From assembly GCA_032719365.1 (NCBI GenBank), contig CM064874.1, positions 28,134,716 to 28,198,715 on the forward strand: a stretch of 64,000 bases of DNA, read 5' to 3'. Below are positions 10,491-21,330 of the stretch, piece after piece. Below the pieces are notes generated by a model. It had not been told where the DNA came from. It saw only the letters and a program-made list of their open reading frames with translations, and ran no database searches. A program made the translations under genes and the position numbers. Source of the DNA: Prinsepia uniflora (lineage: Eukaryota; Streptophyta; Magnoliopsida; Rosales; Rosaceae). Position 1 is the stretch's first letter. Every line of letters starts with the position of its first letter.

Positions 10491-11593
10491 AGGAGTGGGC
10501 ATGAACCTATTAAAACCGTTAACCGATCTGTTTTAAACCATTATTTATCCAACAGTTTAGGTTTGATCAGATAAAAATTAAACTTGGTTTTTTTCATTTT
10601 CATTTTGAAAATCCGATAATCAAAATCGAACCATTAAAGAAAATATTAATTTTTAAATCTATTATTAATGTAAATTAAAAATCATAAAAATAAAAGGATA
10701 CTTAGATATACCTAAATAAATACATGTATTCCTAAAATAATAGTATAATATAAGATTATTAAGTAGTAACGTTTGTTTGATAAATCTTAAAATAATGGAA
10801 AGATGGGATACATGAATGAAGGGCAATTATCTTAAGAGTGTAGAGCAGCTACTAACACTAAAGCTTTTGCTTGCTCATTCAATATTCATTGTTCATTCTT
10901 TTATGCATGTCCTCCAAACTGTAATCTCAATTAGTTGAAATCGATGAAGCATTCTTTAGGTACTCAACTCATTATTTGGGCAGTTTTCTTTTTAATTTTT
11001 TTTCTTTTAATAAAATAAATGGTGTATGCGATATTCGTTGAATAGGACATAAGCACCCACGAAGTTAAAATCTTACCAAGGCTTTCAAATGTGGGAATTG
11101 AAATAAGATTGCTTTGGCACCACAAAAAACCCAACCAAAAGCAGGGATTAGGTTCTGTTGTTTGGTTTGCATGAAAGCTAAAAGCTGTTGTTATGTGTGT
11201 CTGTTTCGTGTAACAGACAAAAAAAAGTTCAAAATGGCTAGCAAGCAAAAACTTTAGTGTTAGTAGCTGCTCTACTCTAAGATATCCAAAAAAAAAAAAA
11301 AAGATAACTGCCCTTTATCTAATTCTCCTCAAACTTAATATGTAAAATTTTGAATATTGATTATCTTACTATTTTTTGTATATTTTATATTTGTTTATAT
11401 TCTTATTGTTTTTTTAATACTAAACGGTTTCAAACTATTTCGATCTAAACCAAACCGTTAGTAACGATTCACATCGAAACGATTTCATTTTTAATTTTAG
11501 AAAATTCAAACTGTATTGAACCGTTAAGATTTTAATGGTTTGGATTTAGATATTGCCAATATCAATATCGAACAACACTGTGTCTGCCCCTAT
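10491..11593. mobile_element. hAT-like non-autonomous element with 8-bp TSD
   Basis: The left end AGGAGTGGGCATGAAC and the inverted right end ATAGGGGCAGACAC form short imperfect terminal repeats. They are flanked by CAGGTACT (10483-10490) and CAGGCACT (11594-11601), an 8-bp target duplication with one difference, the length typical of hAT elements. No transposase is encoded. A second, better-preserved inverted repeat lies inside at about 10830-10880 and 11238-11285 (TAGAGCAGCTACTAACACTA), which looks like a nested fold-back MITE. Confidence 0.6.
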
Positions 11594-11612
11594 CAGGCAC
11601 TACCATAGTGTA

Positions 11613-12070
11613 ATTGATGCTCATATGTCACAACTACTAGCCTGACACTACCACTATAAAAAAATGAGATTTCACCTCAAAATTAATTAGTAATGAAGGA
11701 ACTTACTCAATATCATATAATGTACAAATTGTAATTGTACTTATATGATGTGAGACTTTTTCCTCACATTCCAACACGTCCCCTCACGTGACAAATTTGT
11801 CAGCCTATCACGTGACGATTTGAATAGGTACACTTGACACGTGTGACAATTAAACCTATCACGTGAGATAAAAAGAAAGTAACCCAAGATCATATAAGAC
11901 ACAAATTGTAATTCTACTTTTCCGTTAGAACTTTTTCTTCACATCCCAACCGTCCACAAGTGGGTTAAAAACAAACTCAAAGCTACTATAGAGAGCTTAA
12001 AAGTTACAAAACATTTCAAATACAAATTGGCACATTATATTTGATATTCTCAATCTATCAACTGTAAGAG
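11613..12070. repeat. dispersed repeat, block 3 of split copy
   Basis: 11613-11650 repeats the end of block 2 (GATGCTCATATGTCACAAC), and 11945-12070 matches 3165-3290 (GTCCACAAGTG ... TTACAAAACATTTCAAA ... TGATATTCTCAATC). The intervening 290 bp contains several CACGTG motifs (near 11799, 11816, 11836, 11857) and has no counterpart in the other copy. Confidence 0.65.
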
Positions 12071-12356
12071 GGCAGTAACCAAAAGTTGGGTAACTGATCC
12101 AAAATTGAGACAATTAACCCAACGTTTAGTTAGTATTGAACAGTATACAATCCACAAGAACATGTTAAGGTTCAGCATATTCCAACATTGGCAACTAATA
12201 AAGGGACTTCTGTGAGTCTGATGTTTCAACAATAATTCTACAACACACAAGGCATGCATGTCCTTCGGATAACAGAACATGATTCTCCAATAAATGGGAA
12301 TGCTTTCCCATAGTAGCTGCAATACAAATAGAAAACACCCGCTCGTGCCTCATCAG

Positions 12357-15300
12357 TCATAGTTCATCCTGCAAGATCAAGAAAAATCGATATTGATAAA
12401 ATGATGAGAAAAATAAAGTGGTATGTTCTAAATTTGGTTAGTATTATTTCTTGTGCGTTACAGCAATGGGGACAATAAGAAGAAGCAAGGATGAAAAAGA
12501 AGGAAAGAACAAAAGAGCTTACATGGTAATCATCTAGATAATCGTGGGGATCATGCTGCGAAACAGAACAAGATTCTCAAATTAGATTTTCCGTGGAAAC
12601 GATATATATATATATGGATAGGTTATAATACTCTCTAGACAGGTGTCTACTATCTTAAGGATATTGTGCTCGTAATAGCAAGTAATCATATGAATTTTAC
12701 ACTAATCCATCCCGAACGAAAAAAAAAAACCTAATCTATAATTATGTTGTAAACACTTTTAAGCTTCATTCGTATCTCCTCGCTCTGTGCAGGCATTTAA
12801 GCCACATAATTCTATCAATTCATTTTCTCTACTCATAAAAGATTCACAGATTCACAGGTGTCTACTATCAGTGTGATCATTTTGAATAGATGTACTTGTG
12901 AAAAAGATTCATTTTATCCAAACTTGTAACTCACTAACCCTACAGTACATTAAAAGCGTTGAATCCTTAGAAATATGATCCTATCGAGATGAAACAATAT
13001 GTTTTAAAATATCAATGATGAGACAAAAGCAGGAAATACAATACCCTTCGACGGCGTCTCCTGTCTCGATAATCACGACCCCTCTCCCTCTTCCTTCGTT
13101 CACCTTCCTCTCTCGCTCTTTTAGCCTCCTACACAAGCAATCAAATTGGCTGGATGTCATTAACTCCGGCCACTACGGTACGAACTTAGATAAACTAGAG
13201 AAGCAACTTGGCTTCTTGTTAATCACCTCTTCTTCTCGAGCTTTTCTTTGCTTCTCTGCTTCCTCAAAGGCTTCTTTTTCCGCCTGAAATTCAGCTCATT
13301 GTTAGGCAACTTAAACGGTTCAACTAAATAATAACAAACATAAACATGAAAAGAGGAACAACTCACCTCTCTATTGGAAAAAATTTCTTCTACAACTCCT
13401 TTCGCATACCGTGGGTCATCACAAATCAAAATGTTGTCGAAAACTGAACCAGCCTTGACCTGATAAAATTTTGGTGAGGTCAACTACATGTTGCACAGCT
13501 CATGAAATCTGCCAATTATTTATTTATTTATTTTACTATTATTGATTTTAATTCTGATTTAAAACAAGAAACCTTCGCTTTGTTTGCCTTTATTTAATGT
13601 AAAGTCCTGGTAAAGCTTATTAAGACATGAGTGAGGACCCATATGACATGTACCTGCCAAACTTCAATGCCCACATATTTTATCGGCTTCAGCACGTATA
13701 GGTCAGGATCGTCCTCAAACTCTGCAGGAATACAGGAAAAAATACCCTTCAAAACCAAACTGAAAAGTGATAAGTGGCCAACCTTGTCCAGGCACATTGA
13801 CCATTTATTTATCTACATATAACCTTAAAACATTTGCAACATCACACACAGAGAGACAAAGTTACCTGTTTATGTTTTAAAGAAAACGCATCTATGTTAG
13901 CAGAATTATAGAATCACTTGAATAAAGTAAATAGATGCTAACAGAGGATTGCATATAACATATGTTATAGGCCTACAAATTCTGTTGGAGCACGGAATTT
14001 TAGAGTAGGGGCAACTTCAAGTTGAATGATCAACTAGGTTGCTCATAACTTCATATAGATCAATCAAGTCTTGGTGTTAAAGATTCAGCAAAAGATCTCC
14101 AAAAGATCTCCAAAAGATTTTAAGTTCCTTTCCAGTCTCACTTTCTAAAATTTCTAACCGGATAAAGGTCCAAATTTCTTAGCTTACTTTTAGTCCCAAA
14201 TATGAACCATCTCCGTCACTGAACTCTTCAGGAAACATCAACATACCTGGATTATCAATCCATGGGGTCTTCCACTTTCCTTTATAGTTAGGGTTCTTGA
14301 TTCTCTGTAACATAGCATAGGTTCTCAAACTTAGATACTTCATCAACAAATGAGTTGCAATCTTTTATATCTAAGCTTAAACGTACCTTCTGCTTCCACG
14401 GTCCTTTGTATGCTGGATTTGGGATCTTTGGACGCTTCCAAATTTCTTCATCATCCCAGTCTTCAGGCTAAGAAAGCATCAGCAATTTTCAAAAAACTTA
14501 TAATCCACTAAGTTAAGACATTTGTTTTAGTAATTTGTGATGAACTAAAAATGATTTAATTAAGACAGAACCAAGTGAATTAATAATTCAGGATGAAGCT
14601 ACCACTGGTGAGTGGTCAATGAATAAGGTGGGTTTAGGGAAAATTTCTTTCGAAAATCCTAACAATTAAGAATATTAAATATTTCCATATAATTCATGTA
14701 ACAAAAAGAGTATTTCTTTCCAGGACAGCATCTTTGTGTTAAAACCCACTTAGACAGGAGCACATCCTGTAGACTTCAATAAATTCATAAGATTCGACCT
14801 CAACAAACCTCTTTGGCCTTTGGATCAGGAATTTGAGATGGAATTGAATCATATGCCTACAAGATTATAGCAGATCATTTGAGTATAACTGTGCAAAATG
14901 ATTGTAATCCATTTAACAATTACTACAGAGCAGGGTATGATACCTCTGGTTTGACATCATTAGGGTCATTAATAAACTCTCTGTCATCCCAGTCTGCTGG
15001 CTGTGAAGACAACACGAGTCAAGACATAATTTTTGGTATGGAAAAGACAGAAAGAAACAATGAGATATGCCAGAATCATGATCAATAGGCATCAAGATGT
15101 ATGAGAACCCCAAAGGATTCTACAAGAACAGAGTAGCATTTACGAATTGAAATTGAACTTTCAAACAAAAGCAGTTCTCAAATTTGAAAACTAAATTGAT
15201 TAGTTCTGCTCAGCATGGCGACCATTATTGTCCACAACTGAAATCATAAGTCATAACACCATACCTTTTTAGCATTGACATCCTTAATTTTTCGTGGAGG

Positions 15301-18180
15301 AAGGATATCCCAATCTGTATACATGCTTCCAGAATCTCTTTCTCGATTATCAACAAGGACACTGTAAGTTGCATCTGGCCTAAGAATGAATGTGTAGAAA
15401 TGAGTTAACTTGTCTGTTTCACATTGAAGATCCTTTTTTATGGGATAATTCTGTCCCTGATAAGAAAGTATAACATGGAGTTTTTTAGTCTGCGTGCCAC
15501 ATAAATCTGGTCCGAACATGAAACTGCAGAAAACATAACGGGATTAATCAAGAGCCATTTTCTGTATACATACAGTTAAGTACAAATAAAAATTAATAAG
15601 TTACACAGAACGCACAACCTCAAATATATAACGCATGTGAACTTAATACAGGCAAAGGCAACAAGACTCCAAAATGACTTGTACAATATTAAATAACACA
15701 ACTAACGCTATTACACACGTGTTCCTATGATTTCAGGATTTCCTTTTAGGTCCTTCCCAATATAGTCAATCTGTGTCATTTCTAATCTTCCCAATACCCT
15801 TGTAAGCCTTCAAAGATATAAACTTCTCATACGATCAGTTGTTGCTTATTTATTCTGACATCCAAACAAATCTCTGTGAATATCCTTCATTTTTCCATCT
15901 ACAGGAGCAGCTTTTTACAATAAGAAGTATATAGATTTGAACTTTTATAAGCAGTATAATGCACACAAAAAATATGTCACCTCAAGCATATCTACCTAAC
16001 ATGGACCCCAACCCTGGGCACAACATTCCCATCATTGAAAGAATGTGTAAAGATCCACGCCAGAAAAGACACATGCAGGACTTTCTGTTATTCTGATAAA
16101 AAACTTATCAATTGATAAAAGCATGAAACAAAATGGAGTAGCATTAGCAAAGTAGTCATAGAGAATGACTTCATTATTAACAACCCAATTAAGGTGTAAT
16201 TGAGTAGAAAAATAGTACTATGATAATACGTCAAATGCAACATTCACATAGAAGAAAAAAAAAATCATTAATTTTTTTATTAGATTCTTGGCCAATATAA
16301 GTAAATTTGAGATCTCAATGATACAAAAAGCATTTAGTGAAACATACACAGATATATTGAAACATATATATACATATATGTATATATATAATACATAGGC
16401 ATGTATTCATATAAAAGGTAATGTATTCAGTTATTAACAGACCTGTATGGAGTATCACCACCAAATTTCTTCTGATTGACATAGCCAGACATAAGCTTGA
16501 TGTAACCACCGCCACATTCAATTTCTTGCTCAAATTTAATCGAATATTGGACAACCAGAGTCCTATTTTTGTTGCTGAACTCAGGTACTTTTGCAGATAT
16601 GGAGAAATGCTTGGCATCATTATATGTCTGAATGCCTGCAGAAATTTTACATAGTATGCTATCAAATGCAGACACCGGTAACTCAGTGGGCAGCACACAT
16701 ACTCCAGTGATTAAGGCATTAATAAACTGAGACTTTAATGCAGCTTGTAATAAAAAAAATAAAAAATAAAGTGACAAGAATGACATTTGTATGGTAATAA
16801 TTCCTGAAATCATGCTAGGTTTTTTTACTATTAGTAATCACAATTTATTCTTGACAAACGAAAGTGAAACTTCATATTAATCTTCAGCATAAAGAATCAC
16901 AGATTCTAGGATCATCCAACAGATAATGTTATGCCTTGTAGCTAAAGCTTGTAAACTTTCCAGTAGAAACATGATATGAGTGACATTACATAGTTTGATG
17001 TTCTATACTTTGATGACCATGACAAAAATGATAGGAAATAGAAGAAAACATAGTAAACCGCCAGCATACAATTTTATGAATGACCTAGTCTAAAATACAG
17101 GAAATAATATCAGCAAAAGATCGTTCTCCCTTGCTTTCAGAAATGTGGAGCTCCACATATTCAAGATTGTTTATTTCAAGTTTCCAACCCTACCTCTTCC
17201 TCTGTTCTCTTCTTGACCAAAAAAAAAATACCGTACTAGTTCAGATTTTTCTTTAGAGCAAATAATTAGAACTTCAAAGCATAAATCAAATTTGCAACAG
17301 AACAGTTCCACTCAAACAAGTTGTTTTGGTGCATAGTCTGTTAATTCATTTTCTTTCCGAGTAATAATGTAAATTGATCCGTATATGCCTCAGAATTAAG
17401 ATGCACATGATCATTCGATGTTTCAAACAACAATCTACGTCGACAATATTAAGTTCAACAAAAAACCAACCATGTATGTCCTGAAAATAATAATAATAAT
17501 AATTAGCAAATAATTCATTAGCATACCTTTATCATCAGGATCGCCAGACCATTTGCCAGCAGTGTACTTGAATGTTCCTGCTTTTCCTTCTGCCCTTTTC
17601 CAATCTGATAAAACCCAACGGCTCTTCCACCCATCTTTTTTGCACAACAATGATTAATATACATCAGACAATTCAAAAATAAAATTAAGAACCACCCACT
17701 CAACTGGGAGAGCTGCACAAACATAAAGTTGATAGTTTCTTACTGCACAATCCTAATAACATATTTGCATACATAATGATTTATTATCTTTGCTTTCCTT
17801 CCAATTTCTCACAAACCAAACAAGGTGTAACACAAAACTTGGCCAATCCCAGCATTTACACAAAGCAATACACTTGAGCTTACAAGCAGAAGCTCCAAAT
17901 CATTCCTTTGGCTATCATTAAGAAATAGAATATCCAAATCTAAGCAATTAAACTCTAAAGAATGATCAGAAATGCAAGAACCATCTAGACACTGCTTCGA
18001 TTCTGCGAAAACTCTAGGGAGGAATTAAATTTTGTTTTAATATTCAAAAATTTAAATTCTTTTACCTTCGAATCGTTCTTCGAAGAACACTTCAGATAAG
18101 ACGAAATGGAAATGGAGAAGTAGAAGCAGAAGCAGGAGCTTCAGCGCTTTGAGAAGGAAGAAGGTGTCTGGCTCTCTCAT
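12357..18180 (-). CDS. CRT3: calreticulin-3, complete 14-exon gene
   Basis: Encodes a 421-residue ER lectin chaperone that binds monoglucosylated glycoproteins and, in Arabidopsis, retains misfolded BRI1 and supports EFR maturation. Coding exons: 18066-18180, 17527-17634, 16443-16635, 15265-15523, 14944-15000, 14809-14856, 14387-14467, 14247-14304, 13654-13721, 13367-13459, 13227-13283, 13045-13128, 12523-12555, 12357-12368. Every intron is GT-AG and the frame stays open. Residues 1-29 are a Leu-rich signal peptide; mature start is EVFFEERFE. The family signature ECGGGYIKLM lies at 114-123, MFGPDLCG at 141-148, with the disulfide pair Cys115/Cys147. The P-domain (about 223-307) has PADWDD, PEDWDDEE and the NPAYKGPW / NPNYKGKW / PWIDNPE repeats. 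The C-domain is rich in Arg/Lys, not acidic, which marks the CRT3 isoform. It ends YHDEL. Length matches the family (about 420). No frameshift or missing residue seen. Confidence 0.97.
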
Positions 18181-18513
18181 TTTTCTGCTACAGTTCCAAA
18201 CAAGTCGCTCTGGTCAACTTGCGTCTTATTTGCATCTGCACGATCACATTCCCCTATTCACTGCACTCATTTGTTACACTCAATTTAAGTAAAAAATAAG
18301 AAAATTTGGATGCTTCTAGAAGCAACATTATTTTTATTTTCAGATACGATGCCCAAACCATGTTTTTGCTATCCCCTTCCTTCGTATGGCCGTATGTATT
18401 AGAGTTTGAAAAAAAAAAAAACCTTTGAGCATTTCCAAATTTTCCAATGGCCACAAAAAAAACCTTTTTAAATTCTAGTTGGTTAAGTTATGTGAAATTG
18501 TGATCATATATGT
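18181..18513 (-). promoter_or_regulatory. CRT3 proximal upstream region
   Basis: About 330 bp separate the CRT3 start codon from the end of a hAT transposon relic at 18514. This must hold the 5' UTR and core promoter unless the promoter extends into transposon sequence. I found no exact ERSE or UPRE copy by eye. The limits are inferred from position only. Confidence 0.4.
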
Positions 18514-18772
18514 TAGGGACGGCTCATGAACTTAATTTTCGGATGAGCTAAATTTACATATTAAATGTGGAAAAAAAAACTTGACGGTACGATTGAATTT
18601 CATTAATAAATATAAAAGATACACCTAGTCAAGAGAAACGTAATGATTATTACCCCTCAAATACATCTGTATATATAAATAAAAACTTAATATAAAGAAA
18701 AAAATTACAACAAAATTCATAATTAAACATACAAAGCAAATACAAATGATAATGATCACTTTCTAATTTTAA

Positions 18773-19310
18773 ATTATACCCTTCGAGTCTTAATAGTATT
18801 AAAGTCCTCTATTATCTCTTCATTATTAATAGTAAAAGTAAAGTCTCTTTCAATATGGAGAGGCATACAATCAACAAGAAATTTATCATCTATTTTATTT
18901 CGAAGTCAATTCTTTATAATTCTCATAGATGAAAAAACATGTTCTTTTGTTGCTATTGAAACGGAAAGAGTCAATACCAACTGAATGAGCCTATAAATCA
19001 AACAATAGTTATTTGCCAAAGTTGTTTCCACTAATGTTTTACATAATTCAGGAAATGTGGAGATGTTCTTGAAGCAAGACTAACGAAGCATATCATTCTT
19101 AAAATATCTCAACTATATTCTTAAAGCTTTCAAATCACTTGGAAGGAAATTAGTAAGATAATACTTCTCCGCAAGTTTACATATATCCTCAATATTGAAT
19201 GACTTGAAGGAATTACGAGGATCCAATGATGTGCTAAGAATAAGAAGTTCAATTGTATTCTCAGGAAATCTATCACTCAAGTCACCCAATTAAAGATATC
19301 ATATAAGAAC
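18773..19310 (-). pseudogene. hAT transposase C-terminal dimerisation region
   Basis: Reverse-strand translation gives LIQLVLTLSVSIATKEHVFS, then DDKFLVDCMPLHIERDF and NNEEIIEDFNTIKTRRV, which is the C-terminal dimerisation domain of plant TTF-type zinc finger hAT transposases. In-frame stops are present (for example after the RIIKN segment). Upstream, GDLSDRFPENTIELLILS and LAEKYYLTNFLPSDL continue the same protein until the Cassandra insertion. Non-functional. Confidence 0.8.
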
Positions 19311-19939
19311 TGTGTCTTGGGAAGAACAGTGAACAATCTCACATCGCTCGTGGAGGAAAATGTGAAGTGCCTTATATATGTAGGCATGTATCTATCTAGT
19401 ACGAGACTTTTGGGAGCTCACTGCTTTGAGTTTGGTTGGAATTCCAAAGTTATGCGAGTTTGGGCTTGAGCAATCTTACGATAGGTGATTCACTAGAAAA
19501 TTGTGTGTGAGTTCCCAGAAACCAAATCATGAGGGCTGGGCCCAAAAAGGATAATATCGTACTAGAGGAGTCGGGTCATGAAAGAATGGTATCAGAGCTG
19601 GATCCCGACCAGAAGTGTGCTAGCGAGGACGCTAGGTCCCAAAGGGGGTGGATTGTAAAACCCGTGTCTTAGAAAGAACAGTGAACAATCTCACATGGCT
19701 CAAGGAGGAAAAGGTAAATTTTTTTTATATATATGGACACGTATCTATCTAGCACGAGGTCATTTGGGAGCTCACTGGCTTTGGGTTTAGTTAGAACTCC
19801 AAAGTTAAACGAGTTTGGACTGGAGGAATCCCCCGATGGGTGACTCATTGGGAAGTTGCGTGTGAGTTCCCAGAAACAAAAATGTGAGGGTTGGGCCCAA
19901 AGCAGAAAATATCGTGCTAGGGGGAGTCGGGTCGTGACA
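19311..19939 (+). mobile_element. Cassandra TRIM with 5S-like LTRs
   Basis: A complete small non-coding LTR element. LTR1 is about 19311-19583 and LTR2 19654-19939 (starts TGTAAAACCC, ends GTGACA). Between them are a primer-binding site TGGTATCAGAGC (from 19587, initiator tRNA-Met type) and a polypurine tract AAAGGGGGTGGAT (19641-19653). Each LTR carries a 5S rRNA-like stretch: in LTR2, AACTCCAAAGTTAAACGAG and GATGGGTGAC...GGGAAGT (19795-19855), matching the internal Pol III promoter. This is the hallmark of Cassandra. LTR1 lacks the first bases and no clear target duplication was found. It must be mobilised by other elements' proteins. Confidence 0.9.
19795..19857 (+). promoter_or_regulatory. 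5S rRNA-like internal promoter in Cassandra LTR
   Basis: AACTCCAAAGTTAAACGAG corresponds to the 5S A-box region, and GATGGGTGACTCATTGGGAAG to the C-box region. A second, more diverged copy lies at about 19440-19500 in LTR1 (ATTCCAAAGTTATGCGAG). Only part of 5S rRNA is present, so this is not a 5S gene. Confidence 0.8.
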
Positions 19940-21330
19940 CATCAACCCGATAATAGTCCTCAATTGTAATAAAATCTATTTATTGACAAGAACGACTTAT
20001 GCCCATCTTATAACGGGCACTTATACAAGCATATCAATATCATGTACTTCACAAAATGATTTCACACTTCCAAATAATTCATCTCAACCATGTTCCCTTA
20101 ACTGTTGAAGTTGAAGTTTTGTGTTTGAAACAAAGTTTAAAGTACTTACAATGTCCTATGATTTTTTCTGAAATGCTTGGCAAAGAAAATCAGTGATTCC
20201 TATAGTTTTATCCAACAAAATCAAACCAAACACAAAGTCAAAAGACATCATAGCAATATAGTTACTATCAGCATCACCACGAAATTGTTGGGTAGGTCCA
20301 TGCTCTCTGATTTCTAGAAGAAGTATTTTAGTCTCTTTAAACAATGGTATTAGACTAGTAATAGAAGCATAATGAGAGCTCCAACATGTAGCTCTTGCTC
20401 GCTTCAAACAACGAGTTTGATTAAGTCCTTTACATGTTTCAAGTTCTCCATAATCCAACAATGCTTTACCTCCTAACTTCTCGAATAAATATTAGCTCAT
20501 TATGACGTTTGGCAGAAGAAGTAATAAAATTGACAATTTTTGTCAACATAAAAAAAAAAATCTCCAAATATTTCTTACATCTTTAGCTGCACCATTTAAA
20601 GCTAGTTGCAATCGATGAGCAAAACAATGCACATAACATGCATATGGACAATCATGAAGAAACAATGCTTGTAATCCTTTCCATACACCTTGCATATTAC
20701 TTGCACCATCATACCCATGACCACGCATATTTTCCACAAGAATGTCATGTTTAGCAAACACTTTACATATCTATTCTTTAAGAGTTAATGCATTAGTATC
20801 TTCAACACTCACAATATCGAAAAAATGCTCACGAATATATCCATCCCAATTAATAAATCTAAGGATAATGGTCATTTTTTCCTTACCCGATTCATCAAGT
20901 GATTCAAAAACAAGAATATAAAATTTACTCTTTCCCATTTCCTCAAAATTGCCTTCCTCACCTTGTTAGCAAAAATATGTAATATCTCCTTTTGTATAAC
21001 TTTGCAACATACTTAGCAAATTGAAGTGCATTTCTAAGACAAATTTCTCAACTTCTACATTCATTCTTGCTTAACTCTTTATGAGCTTAAAAAAATTTCC
21101 CCAGTTGGATGAGCCAATGGATTCGTCATTACCTCTAAAAGCCAATTATTGGATTGCTAGATACTTCACACCCTCTTTTGAGGTGATTAGTCACAATTGA
21201 TTTTCTATCACTTGTTTGGATGATTGTGTATTGACCACTTTTCAATATGAGAATACGGGTCTTTTAAATTACTCCACTTATGCATAGCAAGATGATGTGG
21301 TGAATTTAAATTACTCATATGATGCTGAAA
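19940..21330 (-). pseudogene. hAT transposase central region, broken
   Basis: Two readable pieces: at 20543-20761 GHGYDGASNMQGVWKGLQ and CPYACYVHCFAHRLQLALN, and at 20156-20461 a segment with GLNQTRCLKRARATCWSSHY. Both are characteristic of the RNase H-like core of plant TTF-finger hAT transposases, including the YDGASNM and HCxAHRLQL blocks. Stops and frameshifts separate them. The gene is cut at 21330 by a solo LTR and at 19940 by the Cassandra. Confidence 0.82.

Noticed and set aside
12050..12322. 90-codon minus ORF just downstream of CRT3
   Set aside because: It lies in the likely CRT3 3' UTR and part of it is dispersed repeat; no known domain.
16315..16813. Three long ORFs around CRT3 exon 3
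   Set aside because: One minus frame contains the true exon plus read-through intron; the others are shadows of it.
19795..19857. 5S rRNA gene
   Set aside because: Only the internal promoter part resembles 5S; the segment sits in Cassandra LTRs and lacks the complete 5S sequence.
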